From the NCBI GenBank assembly GCA_036346375.1, contig CM070520.1:42551854-42615853 (forward strand): a DNA stretch of 64,000 bases, in the 5' to 3' direction. Below are positions 33,982 to 44,566 of the stretch, piece after piece (position 1 is the stretch's first letter; every line of letters starts with the position of its first letter). The notes below the pieces were generated by a model. The model was not told where the DNA came from, ran no database searches, and saw nothing but the letters and a program-made list of their open reading frames with translations. Origin of the DNA: Guadua angustifolia. Its lineage: Eukaryota > Streptophyta > Magnoliopsida > Poales > Poaceae. A program made the translations under genes and the position numbers.

Positions 33982-35960
33982 AAGGTACCCTGTTCGTCTA
34001 CTCTGAAGTCCTTGACTAAGTCTTCGTCCATTTTGGACTTGATTCTCTGAATCTTTTCGTCATCCTTTTGACCTTCCCTGATCTGCTCTTCAAGGGTCGG
34101 CTTAACTTCCAAGGTAGCTAGGAATCCTTGCGGTACAACTTCCAACCTTAACTTCTGAAATTCTTTACTTAAATCAGATTGATCTTCTATTGTCATCGAA
34201 TTCAAGCTATGGCTTTTCCGACTCAAGGCATCTACCACCACATTAGCTTTTCCTGGATGGTAGTGAATTCCAATGTCATAATCCTTGATTAGTTCTAACC
34301 ATCTTCTCTGCCTCATGTTTAGGTCCGATTGTGTGAATATATATTTTAAACTTTTGTGGTCAGTATATATTTCACATCGATTTCCTATGAGATAGTGACG
34401 CCATATTTTAAGAGCGTGCACTACAGCGGCTAATTCCAAATCATGTGTCGGGTAATTCTGTTCATGTGGGCTTAACTTCCTTGACACATACGCCACTACT
34501 TTACCATTCTGCATCAGTACACATCCCAGTCCCTGATGCGAAGCATCACAGTATATATCAAAATTATCTTTGGTATTCGGCAACACCAGAACAGGTGCCG
34601 AAGTTAAACGCTTCTTGAGTTCTTGAAAACTTTTTTCACATTCGGGTGTGCACAAAAACTTTTTCTCCTTTTTCAACAATTGCGTCAAAGGTCTTGCAAT
34701 TGATGAAAATCCTTCAATAAACCGGCGATAGTATCCCGCCATTCTGAGAAAACTTCTGATCTGAGTAACTGACTTTGGTTGGTCCCAATGTAACACTGCC
34801 TCCACTTTCTTCGGGTCAACAGCTACTCCTTCGGCAGTCATTACATGACCTAGGAATTCAACTTTCTTTTTCCAGAAGTCACATTTACTGAATTTTGCAT
34901 ATAACTGGTTTTCTCTTAGCTTTTCCAAAACCATCCTTAGATGTCCATCATGCTCTTCCTCTGACTTGGAATAAACCAAAATGTCATCAATAAATACAAC
35001 GATAAATTTATCCAAATATTCCTTGAACACTTTGTTCATCATATTCATGAAATACGCAGGAGCATTAGTTAGTCCAAAGGACATGACCGTGAATTCATAA
35101 TGACCATACCTAGACGAAAAAGTCGTCTTTGATATATCCTCAGTCCGAATCTTTAACTGATGGTATCCAGACCGAAGATTTATCTTTAAAAAGACTCTCG
35201 CTCCTCTTAACTGATCAAACAGATCATCTATCCTGGGCAAAGGATATTTATTCTTTATCGTCACATCATTGAGTGCACGATAGTCTATACACATCCTGAA
35301 ACTCCCGTCTTTCTTCTTTACAAACAATACCGGGGCTCCCCATGGTGATGAACTAGGTCTTATAAATCCTTTTTCCATTAATTCTTCAATCTGTTTCTTC
35401 ATCTCCACCAACCCCTCGGTAGACATCCTATAGGGTCTCTTGGCTATTGGAGCTGTTCCAGGGACAAGCTCAATTACAAATTCTATATCTCTCTCTGGTG
35501 GCATTCCCGGTAGATCCTCTGGAAATACATCTGGGTATTCATTAACTACCGGAACATCCTTCATTTCTGCAGCTTTCACACTGTTAATCATTAATTGATT
35601 ATCTTGAACAGCAACTGCTTGAATCTCCACCTTCTTGCCATTTGGACTCTCTACTGTTACTACTCTTCGTCCACAATCTAGCACTGCCTTGTGCTTGGAT
35701 AACCAATCCATTCCCAAGATAACATCCAAGGTTTGGGTTTCCAATATGATCAAGTTCGCTAGGAACTCTATTCCATTTATTAATAATTTTACCCCGGAAC
35801 ACCCTACTTTAGTTCGGAGTTTTGATCCAGGGGTTTGAACTATAAGGGTATTCTTAAGGTTGACCATATCCAAATCATTTTCCATAACAAAACCCATGAA
35901 ACAAATGAATGTGAAGCTCGAGAATCAAACAAAATAGTAGCGGTCTTGAGTTAACTAGAA
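33966..35960 (-). CDS. Tekay-like pol: protease (altered), reverse transcriptase and RNase H, 643-aa ORF
   Basis: The longest ORF in the window (M at 35897). The protease active site lies just upstream of that Met at 35915-35929 and reads F-D-S-R-A instead of D-S-G-A, so the catalytic glycine is replaced by Arg. RT follows with MPPERDIEFVIELVPGTAP, VLFVKKKDGSFRMCIDYRAL, the catalytic FIDDILVYS and MSFGLTNAP. RNase H has DIYCDASHQGLGCVLMQ and EIYTDHKSLKYIFTQ and ends ANVVVDALSRKS. The frame ends after QGTLWMKK at a frameshift before integrase. RT and RNase H look intact. Confidence 0.9.
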
Positions 35961-35969
35961 ACTTACCGA

Positions 35970-37123
35970 TTACTACATCATGCCGATTCGAACTTCATCG
36001 CGGTGACATGGTTGACTCTTCCCGTACAAGCGGTGTGGTGCAGCTCACTTTGAGTAGGTCCTCGACTTCCTCCTTGAGCAGTGTTCTTCTTTGGAGTATT
36101 TCCCAAATTGAAGCAGACGAGTGTAACTCCGCCCTTCTTGGGACAAGTATTGGCAAAATGACCCATCTCATTGCAGTTATAGTAACATCTTCCTGCCATT
36201 GGCGAATTTCTGTCATTGGTGATGATCCTTCTTGTGTCTGGATTCGACGATTAGGTCATTGTGTAGGCATTGGTGCTCTTGCGCTGCTTCTGGCTGAAAT
36301 CGAGTGAACTGTTGAGGTACCACCCTCGGTCTCTGCTGACCCTGGCATCCTCCTTGTTGTGCCAAGCGACGCTTGCGATTGTCATCCAATTCCTTGCGCT
36401 TATCCTCTAGAATGAGCACCTTGTTTACCAACTCCTGGAAATCAGGGAATGTGTGGGTGATCAGTCCCACCTGAAGTCCAGAGTTGAGTCCCTTCATAAA
36501 CCGAGACTGCCTAGCCTTGTCCGTGGATACGTCCTCTGGCGCATATCGTGCAAGTTGTGTGAACTTGTTAAGATAATCGACCCGATTAGCCCCCACAGCT
36601 TCAAAGAGTGAAACTCCTCCTTCTTGAGCTCCATCATCCTTAGGCACATGATGCTGGCGGAAGGCTGACCAAACTCATCCCAAGTAATCTCCTGAGGATG
36701 TTCGTGGGAAGCATAATAATTTTCCCACTACTCAGCAGCAGTGCCTTCCAGCTGGTGAGAGGCATACAAAACTCTCTCGTTGTCTGCGCACTAGGATATG
36801 TGCAACTTCCTCTCAATAGTGCGCAGCCAATCATCAGCTTCAATGGGATTGACATTCCCAGAGAAGGTTGGGGGTCTAGTTCTCATAAAGTCTGACAACC
36901 TAGACTGGTGTCCTTGGTGCATAGCCTGGTTGTTGTTGTTGGCTGTGGCCTGGTTCTGCATCTGTTGCATCATGGTCTGCATGAGTTGGGTTTGAGCAGC
37001 CAAGAATGCACCTAGATTGTTCATGTCCACAGGTGGTGCTTGAGGGTTCGGTGCATTGTTTTGGTTTCCTTCTTGCTGTGATCCACTTCCTCCGACTCCG
37101 CGGTTTCCATGAGTATTCCCCAT
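35970..37123 (-). pseudogene. gag of the Tekay-like element (frameshifted)
   Basis: Start ATG at 37123 (MGNTHGNRGVGGSGSQQEG). The N-terminal Gln/Asn-rich part leads to RLSDFMRTRPPTFSGNVNP and EADDWLRTIERKLHIS. After breaks near 36640-36790, VDYLNKFTQLARYAPEDVS and FMKGLNSGLQVGLITHTFP are readable (36213-36647). The zinc knuckle at 36140-36190 reads C-X3-C-X4-H-X4-C (CYYNCNEMGHFANTC), with one residue more than the usual C-X2-C. Confidence 0.87.
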
Positions 37124-37453
37124 CTGAAGAACCAAAGAATTTAGGAAAAGAGGGAATAGAGTGGGCAGGTATACAGAAATATTATGCAGGAAGGAGATTT
37201 GACTCGAACATAAGTACGCAATTTTATTTAATACCATAAGGATATGGCCGCTCACAAGTGCCTACGGCATTGCGCCGCATACCAAACACGCATAACCATA
37301 GAAATTGTTCACCATGAAAAAAACATAACAACTCATATAGTTCAAACCAAGCGACCATTCTAGGGACGGACTCAACAATACTGACTCGACATAAACTTAA
37401 CTCGATAACTGACTCTCACATAAGTCAACTCTGACAATAATAAAAGTAACTCT

Positions 37454-38243
37454 CTAGTCGTCGATCCACCCAGTGCTGCCCTCCAGTGGGTAATCTGGTA
37501 GTCTTGGCATCAGGCTGACCCAGTCTGGTGCCCCCAGTGGCGGAACGAATGAGCCCATCTGACTCGGGTGGCTCGGGGCTGCTGCTTTCGAATCTTGGCG
37601 GCTCTGGCACTCTGGCTGGTGCCTCTGGTGGTGCCTCCTGCCAGCGCCTCCTTCAGGCTCCTCGGGGTGAGGTCGGGCAGCTCAAGCTCGGCTCGGCTCG
37701 AGTCCCTCCAGTGCCTCCTCCAGCTCGCGAACCCTCTGGATGTAGATACCAAGGCCCTCAGTGACATCCTGAAGTCGAGCCCAGACCTCTGCCACCTCCT
37801 CACGAGACCTCTAAAGCTCCCAAACAGTCTCGTCTATGAGCTCCTCCTAGGCGAAGACGTACCTCGCGAAGTGGGTGACCGTAGCATCGTCCTCCTCCTC
37901 CGGGTCTCTGTCAAACCGGTTGTCTCGGCGTGGATGGAGGCGGAAGGCGGTGCCTCTGAGCTCCTCGAAGAAAGTGCGTGCGATATGGCGCGCCCGGTAA
38001 GCGATCTCTGGATCCCGGCCTCAAAAGTGGACCTCCTAGCGGTGAAGTGAAACGGACGACTGGCTCTCCCCCTGTCTCTAGCAAAAATAGTGATCTTGAC
38101 GTCCCAAGCGACGTCCAGCCCTGCTCGAACCACCGAGTTCCCCGGTAGATCGGCCTCACGAAACCCTCCGAAGCATGGCAGGTACCACGGCTTTCGGCCA
38201 GCGTAGCCACCGTCGCTTCGCCAAAGGTGTGAATCCTCCTCAT
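37454..38243 (-). pseudogene. pre-gag ORF of the minus-strand Tekay-like element (interrupted)
   Basis: Starts at ATG 38243 (MRRIHTFGEATVATLAESRG) and would end at TAG 37454-37456 after STGWIDD. It has the same position, start and end style as the intact ORF at 9974-10723. Recognisable shared blocks are GFVRPIYRGTRWFEQGW and FARDRGRASRPFHFTARRS. Frameshifts divide it into ORFs 37834-38133 and 37911-38243. The function is unknown. Confidence 0.7.
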
Positions 38244-38436
38244 CCTTAAAAATACAACTCGTCGAAACTAGATTTTAGAATCATACAATCATAATAGAAA
38301 ATTGCAGCATAGACACGAAGTAAGAAGAAAAGACTAGTCAAGATTTCATTCGTAATCTTGTTCAATTTTAAGTTTTTAGAAAATAACCCTATCTTTCTCG
38401 GCCAGTCTACCTAAGGTCAAGTCCTACAGTCGGTAT

Positions 38437-38448
38437 GCTCTGATACCA
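38437..38448 (-). other. primer-binding site of the Tekay-like element
   Basis: On the minus strand TGGTATCAGAGC lies four bases after the LTR end (spacer GAGG). It is the Met-tRNA type, as in element 1. Confidence 0.9.
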
Positions 38449-38452
38449 CCTC

Positions 38453-41400
38453 TGTCGTGCCCCGAATTTACAAATTCGGACACCCTGTGTATTCGGCACT
38501 AGTCCAGGATCGCACTAGTGCACACAGGCTAAACAGGGTATAATATCACATCATACACAGCGGAATATTAAATATGTATTTCAAACATGTATATAAACGA
38601 GTGTACGACCTTATGGTCATCCTTACAATAGTCTGCCACACAGGGCTTACAATTATCAAATAACAAAAGTTCAACAGCGGAATAAATAAATCTTCGTGAT
38701 GTTCCATCTTCTCCTGAGCCTTGGCCGAGGCTCGATTCCCTAGTTCTCCGGCCCTTCAGCGTACTCCTCTTCATAGCGGTGTAGTTTCTTCTTCAGTAAG
38801 TTTGTCATAAGGGTGAGTACACACGTACTCAACAAGTTATGCACAATCTGAGATCTATTTACTACATGCGTGGCTTGTTACAAAGGAAAGGCTTTCCTGG
38901 TTATTTTGCTTTGCAATCATATTTTAAATTGTTATCTAATTAGATTAAAAGCATCAAAACTATATAATCATTATATTTCCCAATCTGTTTTTCACAATAT
39001 TTTGGACACACAGTCCCTACTCATTTTCCTTTGACACACAATCATCCCTCCCATTTTATTTTCCAACCCTACCCCTTGACTGTAATCCCCGAGCATTGTC
39101 CAGTACCGTGGACTCGGCTATTCGAATAGTTCTAACACTCTGCAGTGGTTGTACACTTTACCCACAAGATACAGTCGTACACCACAAAGGCGATTAACTG
39201 TAACAAAGCTTTTCAGAGACTTCCATCTCCACCTAAGAACCTCTCCGGGTTGCCTTCACTATCACTTCCCTCACTCAGAGCTGAAGTATAGGACCGACAA
39301 ACACCGTTGGATGGGTACCATGCCGTAGCAGACACGCTCCTCCCATCTGATTACCCCATGTAGCGCCACCCCGAGTATCAAAGGTAAGACATCGAATCCT
39401 ACTACACTAGGTCTTCCCATTCAGACATGTGGTTGTCACGAGAGTCTCACGTCAAAGGCTTGCAAGGTAAGGTCCTTAACTGACCAAGGCAAGACATTCT
39501 TCTCTCAATTTGGCACACAGCCCTTTCAACACTCAACCACCCCCATTTGCCACATAGGCCCACCTGGCACGAAGCCTCGGTCCACTTGCCCCAGTCTAAA
39601 TCAATTCCACCCCAAGTTGTTAACAGTGCAACACATGCTCATATTCATCTTTCATGTAGAACCACACAGGTCTCTACATTCCAATGTTAATACCAACATC
39701 ATTCCACATTTCATTAAAAAGCATTCACTATTCTTTAGTCAGTGTTGATTTGTAATCCAAATGGAATGGTTCACGTACATGCATGGCTAAGCAACTATTC
39801 ACGGTCTAGCCTCCCGTGTTGGCACAACCACATCAACCAACTAAATTTACCCAACTTAAGTAATCAAGGATTCATGGCATACAAATGATATCAAGGTAGC
39901 ATAAACAATTTGGTTGGATAGCTAATTCACCCAAAATAATTTAAGTCATTTTTAATTGAATTAACATGCATAGTTTAAAACAAAGTATATTTCAAAAATT
40001 AGGAACAACATGGTCAAAGCATAACTTGCCTTCAAAAAGCAGGTGATCCTGCTCCGAAGTCAAATCTTGTACTGGAAATTCCCCCTCGTAACCCTCCGGT
40101 AAATCAACGTCTATTTAAAATCAATATGAACACAATAAATACATTTTACAGAGAGGAAATTCACCTCTAAAAATTCCATAAAATTCACCATTAAATAGAT
40201 CTTGATTTTACAAATTTTTAAAAATTGAAATCACTCAAATCGGAGTTAAAACGCAAAAGTTATAAGCATTTGATGTTCTAAAATAAATTAAAAAGGAATA
40301 AACCGAATTTTTCTATTTATTTTTATATGGAAAATCCTGAAATTTATGATGTCAGCCTTACTGTAGATGACGTCAGCACCGAGATGGATTTTCTTCCAAA
40401 TATATTTTGGAAAATTGATTTATGACGTCAGCATAGTTAATTATGACGTCAGCACCGAGTTAATTTTCTACCGGAAAATATATATTTAAAAATAATTATG
40501 ACGTCATCATCACTATTTATCACATCAACATTGACCGAGCCGGGTCTGACATGTGGGCCCCACTTGATGACATGGCGCGTTCTCATCCCTCGGATTGAAA
40601 TCCAACGGCGATAATTAAACCGAAAAACAATTCAATTACTCCGGTCATGCGTCAAGATTCGCGCAATCGAGATCAGTGGTCACGATTGCACCGACATTTT
40701 TGAGCGACACCACGGTGCTGACACGTGGCTCCATCCCAACCGACGGATCAAGATCTAACGGCTAACGCTAATCCAGGCGACGTCGACAGTCAGCACTGAC
40801 GATGCCTCGGCACCCGAGCAACACGCGTCACACGCGAATTGGCCCATGGTGCGGCGAAATCCAGTCCATTCAATTTAAATTCAACGGCTCAGATTACTCA
40901 AAAATTCTACGCTATTTCCTCTGATTTAATAGCTACAGTCATTTGAGCTACGTGGCATATTATCAACCATACGATTCGGATCCAACGGCTAACTTTTGAA
41001 GACGGGGTTTACTATTGCTAGGACTACGTGGCAAATTCCCGATCGTCCGATGCTAATCCAACGACTATTAACTAACGCGAATTTCAGACACACGTGGGTA
41101 ATCCCTTCCTTGGGCACGTGGCACTAATCCTGACCATCCATTTCACATCCTACGGCTGAGATCTATAGCACATTGTTCTGGTCTCTAATGCGAAGGAACA
41201 TGTGGACTAACCTCAATCGTTCGATGCAAAATCGACGGACGTCGTTGTTCGAGAGCTCGGCGATGACGCGGCGTGGAAGTGCGACCGGAGAGGAAGAAGA
41301 TGACCCAAGCTGCGGCGATCCAGCGATGCTTCGGCGAGATGGAGTAACCCTTCGGATGCGGCTCGACGCGGGCTTTACTCTGGTGGTCTTGACAGCGATG

Positions 41401-42099
41401 GAGGATCACCGGAGTGGGCGCAAAACACGGCGGATGCTCACAGCACTTCGGCGAGGACGTGTGGTGTCTACGGTGAACCTTGGGACGCGTGAAAGGGCTC
41501 AATCTATGCGGAAGGAAGTGATTTATACGCCGAGCTAGAAGATGAAGCGGAAGAGATAGTGCTCCGGCGTTAATGGCGACGGTTTCTTCGGCGGTAACAG
41601 CTGACGGTGGCGCTTCGTTCGCCACGGAGCGAAGCGTGCGGCTCGAATCCGTCCGTCGCGTAGAATCCACGCACGCAGGCGGTTAAAGCAGCGCGGGTGA
41701 ATCGCCGTCGCGATGCAAATCGAGCAATGAGCGATCGGCGTCGTTTAGGGTTCAGACTGTGTGCATGCGATAATGGGCTCGGCCGATTCTTTGTTCAACG
41801 ATTTTAATCATTTTGTGATTAAAAATAATTACGAATATTCATTTAATTAATTTGGGGCACTTAAAACATCGAAAAATTCTAGAAAAATTCTAGAAAAATT
41901 AAGAAAAATATTTTAGGACATTTTGAACTCAAATAAAATATTTCCATTTAAATTTCATTAAAACTTTTCATTGTTAAATTAATTTACAGAAAAGAACTAA
42001 TTTCCAGAAATTCGAATAAATCCAAATAAATTCCAGAAATTCTCAAAAATTTAGAATAAATTATAAAATTCAAAAATAGTTGAATTTGAGGATGTTACA
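38453..42099 (-). mobile_element. 5' LTR of the Tekay-like element (3647 bp)
   Basis: On the minus strand it starts TGTAACATCC at 42099 and ends CACGACA at 38453. It pairs with 21736-25323. No gene inside; the ORF track-sized frames at 41173-41670 are GC-rich background. A TATAAAT motif is retained at 41521-41527. Confidence 0.93.
41521..41527 (-). promoter_or_regulatory. putative TATA box in the 5' LTR of the Tekay-like element
   Basis: TATAAAT on the minus strand, conserved with the copy at 24752-24759. As it lies in the 5' LTR, this is the one expected to drive the element's genomic transcript. Confidence 0.5.
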
Positions 42100-43359
42100 A
42101 AAAGAGAACATCTTCAACGTGGGCTTCATCGACCTAGAGATTGTTAACGAGTACGTCTTTGGATTGACCCGAAAGGCTGTTGAAGTTTACATTCTCGATG
42201 CATTCTTGGGACAGCACTACAAACCGTACATACTTCTGCCCTTCAACTTCGGGTACGTATATATACAACCTCTCGTTCTTATATTTTTCAAGGCATTGAT
42301 AATACTACTAGCTAGTTACATATATGTTGCAATACATGAATAGATTTCACTGGATCCTTCTTGTCATCAAGCTTGATAGCAGCCAGATCATTGTTCAAGA
42401 CTCAAAAAGGACTCCGGTGGAAAAATATCAAATATCATTGACACCTTAAATAGGTATATAGCACATATATATACGATAGTTTTCCTTATTATATATATTG
42501 AAATACCATGCTAATTCCAACTCTGATAATTACTATTCATACTAACACATCACACAGGGGTATTACAAAGTTTGAAAGAAGCAACAAGGAGATTTGAGAC
42601 CGAATTTGATGTACAAATAAGCACTTTCGATGCGTATTAAAGAATATTAATATGTAAATAACAGTTTTCATCCCAATAATAATTGTTTTCTTTTCAAATT
42701 TCATCGCAGTTCTACAGCAGACGGAAGGAAACAACTTATGTGGCTATTATGTGTGCCACTATATGCAAAGTATTACCTCGGCGATGTCCGACAACCAATA
42801 TTGAGGTAGTGTGAACATGTCAATTTCTTAGTACTTACACTTTAATTACATGTCCGAGATTTATTTACTTCCGCTTTGTCACCCAACATCGATGTGCAAG
42901 GCGTGATCCCGCTGCACGGGTTGCGATAATCCAAGAACAACTCATCGGCTTTATTGTCGGCAGATTGTATCCACCAAAGGCGAGTTCCACGCAAATGGTT
43001 GGAGACCACATCACGAAATAAGGACAATTGGTATTTATCAACGTCGACTAAGGGCACAAAAAGCGCGCCTACGCAACAAATGAGCTCAAGATTCTCCTTT
43101 TATTCTTTGAAACTTGTAAAAAGTGGCTTATTATGTCATGCGTTCATCAACTTGTTCATTTTTTAGTCTATTAAGTTCGTATTTTTCTGTAAATGAACCT
43201 GTAATTATCTGAAATGAGTACGCATGAATAATATATATTTAATTATTGTGTCAAATAAACTCCTGTAGTTCTATTTATTTTAATTGTCAAAATCTATATC
43301 AAAAACCCCTCTGAAAACATATTCTATATTGAATATAATCAAAACGCTGTGTTGTCAAC

Positions 43360-43618
43360 CTCTTCACAAGCGGTTCGTAACTCCAACCGCTTGTGGAGAC
43401 AAGCGGTTCGTAATACCAACCGCTTTTGGAGAGAGCCTCTACACAAGCGGTTGGTGTGTTACCAACCGCTTGTGAAAGTGTCCAACCAGAAGCAGTTCGG
43501 GGAACCGCTTGTGATACCCGATGGAGTATCACTCGCGGTTGCTTACAAGCAGTTCTAAAACCGCTTCTGAAAGCGGTTTCGAACCGCTTGTGCATGTCTG
43601 ATCCACAGCACAGCAGTG
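43360..43618. repeat. 3' sub-terminal repeats and terminus of the CACTA
   Basis: Several palindromes of the type 'acaagcggttcgtaac...accaaccgctt' occupy 43368-43600. The end CAGCAGTG at 43611-43618 is followed by TAG. The small ORFs here only translate the repeat. Confidence 0.75.
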
Positions 43619-43940
43619 TAGAAGCATCTATCTCTTTTTTTTCCCCTTCCGCGTGCATTTCAATCCATTTGATCGTGCACGTCAGGTCCCGATTGAACTT
43701 GTGCAATATACAGGGAAGATGGGCATTTTTATTTCCTTCGTGCAAGATGATTATCCGCCGGCGTCCAGTAGCCCATCCAGCGGTCCAGGCGTGCTGCAGT
43801 CAACTGCAACTGCAGAGGATCTCGTGTTAAGCCATGCATGCGCCAACGAACTACTAACAGCTATGTACAAAAATAAACGGAAACAAAACTAACACGGTGT
43901 CCACCTGTTCACCGCGCCGTACATCGGCGAGCACGGCGTT

Positions 43941-44038
43941 CTCGACGATTGGCAACCTGAAGCAACACTGCATGTGCCGAGATGGTGTACGATCTGGCTT
44001 GTGACAGGATTGGCTTTGCTCCGGGAAGACGTTGGTAG
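43941..44038 (+). pseudogene. relic of the C-terminus of an A1-type aspartic protease
   Basis: One frame reads AFSTIGNLKQH and, one base shifted, another reads MVYDLACDRIGFAPGRRW followed by TAG at 44036-44038. Together these match the usual last segment of nepenthesin-like plant aspartic proteases (IGN-QQ, V-YDLA--R-GFAPG-C). No active-site Asp or upstream domain is present within 300 bp, so it is a decayed fragment just downstream of the CACTA. The assignment rests on about 30 residues only. Confidence 0.5.
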
Positions 44039-44566
44039 GAACTCCATATGGACTTGGACAAGTAGTACTAGCAGTACTATTTTTTTAGTAAGAAAAAGGA
44101 GTAGACTTGTACTACAATTTGGCAATGTACATGGTTGCGATCATGCAAGTCTGAAGTTTCCAAATAAAGTTTTCAAACGACAAGGAAGGTGCTTGGTTTA
44201 TGAGCAAGTACTTGGCATGATTTACATCATTTGTTTCATTGTTTGGATATATATATATATATGGATCATATGTTAAATAGAAGTAGGAACGTAAGCTTAA
44301 AATATGAGCATGCTAGCAATTCGGAAGAATGTGCATAGGTGCATCGCCAGATGCTGATTATTACATTGGAAACATCAAACCCAAACTTACGTGCTGCATG
44401 CACGCATGCGCACTGATCAACCGAAACGTCAAAGCAAGCAAATTAAGCACACAACAATCAAATATGTTCGTACATGCGTATGAAGGAGCAGCAGGCATGT
44501 GATTATTCGTTTCAAGTAGTAAAAAGAAGTGCAGCAGCAGCAGCACAGCTGGTGGCGCTCGATCGC
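44039..44566. other. intergenic stretch, nothing recognised
   Basis: AT-rich DNA between the protease relic and the stop codon of the minus-strand kinase-PP2 gene. It should include the 3' untranslated region of that gene. A short TA run lies at 44250-44264. Confidence 0.5.

Larger units (their letters stand above)
21736..42099 (-). mobile_element. complete Tekay-like Ty3/gypsy retrotransposon (chromovirus), carrying a nested insertion
   Basis: Read on the minus strand, its LTRs begin TGTAACATCC and end CACGACA. The target duplication AAAAG is present at 21731-21735 and 42100-42104. It is 20.4 kb long, of which 7.3 kb is a nested element at 25501-32796. The internal order from 38452 downward is primer-binding site, pre-gag ORF, gag, protease-RT-RNase H, integrase, chromodomain, polypurine tract. 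It inserted in the Ulp1 exon of the CACTA. The long LTRs, the RT motif set and the C-terminal chromodomain point to the Tekay/Del branch. Confidence 0.93.
21455..43060 (+). pseudogene. Ulp1-type cysteine protease part of the second CACTA gene, split by a retrotransposon
   Basis: Peptidase C48 (SUMO-protease-like) domain common in plant CACTA/MULE elements. Likely exons: 21455-21627 (donor GTAAGG), 21710-21735 joined across the retroelement to 42105-42252, 42344-42453, 42558 to about 42633, 42710 to about 42770 and about 42880-43060. The codon phase runs through the insertion once one AAAAG copy is removed (RCRKENIFNVGFID). The catalytic residues are visible: His at 42348-42350 (FHWILLV), Asp at 42399-42401 (VQDS) and Cys at 42739-42741 (NLCGYYVC). 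One frameshift lies near 42430. The domain is now interrupted by 20 kb of retrotransposon. Confidence 0.75.
12195..43618 (+). mobile_element. CACTA (En/Spm-like) transposon, 31.4 kb with nested insertions (about 11 kb without)
   Basis: Starts CACTACTACAG at 12195 and ends CAGCAGTG at 43618. The three bases TAG flank both sides (12192-12194 and 43619-43621), the 3-bp duplication typical of CACTA elements. Repeated AAGCGGTT motifs occur just inside both ends, as expected for sub-terminal transposase-binding sites. It encodes a Tnp2-type transposase (13105-16398) and a second gene ending in an Ulp1-type protease (19112 to about 43060). The terminal inverted repeats are imperfect: CACTACTA against CACTGCTG. 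The coherent gene content and matching TAG support one element, but a composite of two is possible because a third AAGCGGTT block lies at 17005-17440. Confidence 0.75.

Noticed and set aside
43299..43830. ORFs of 130-150 codons
   Set aside because: They translate the CACTA sub-terminal repeats in both directions.
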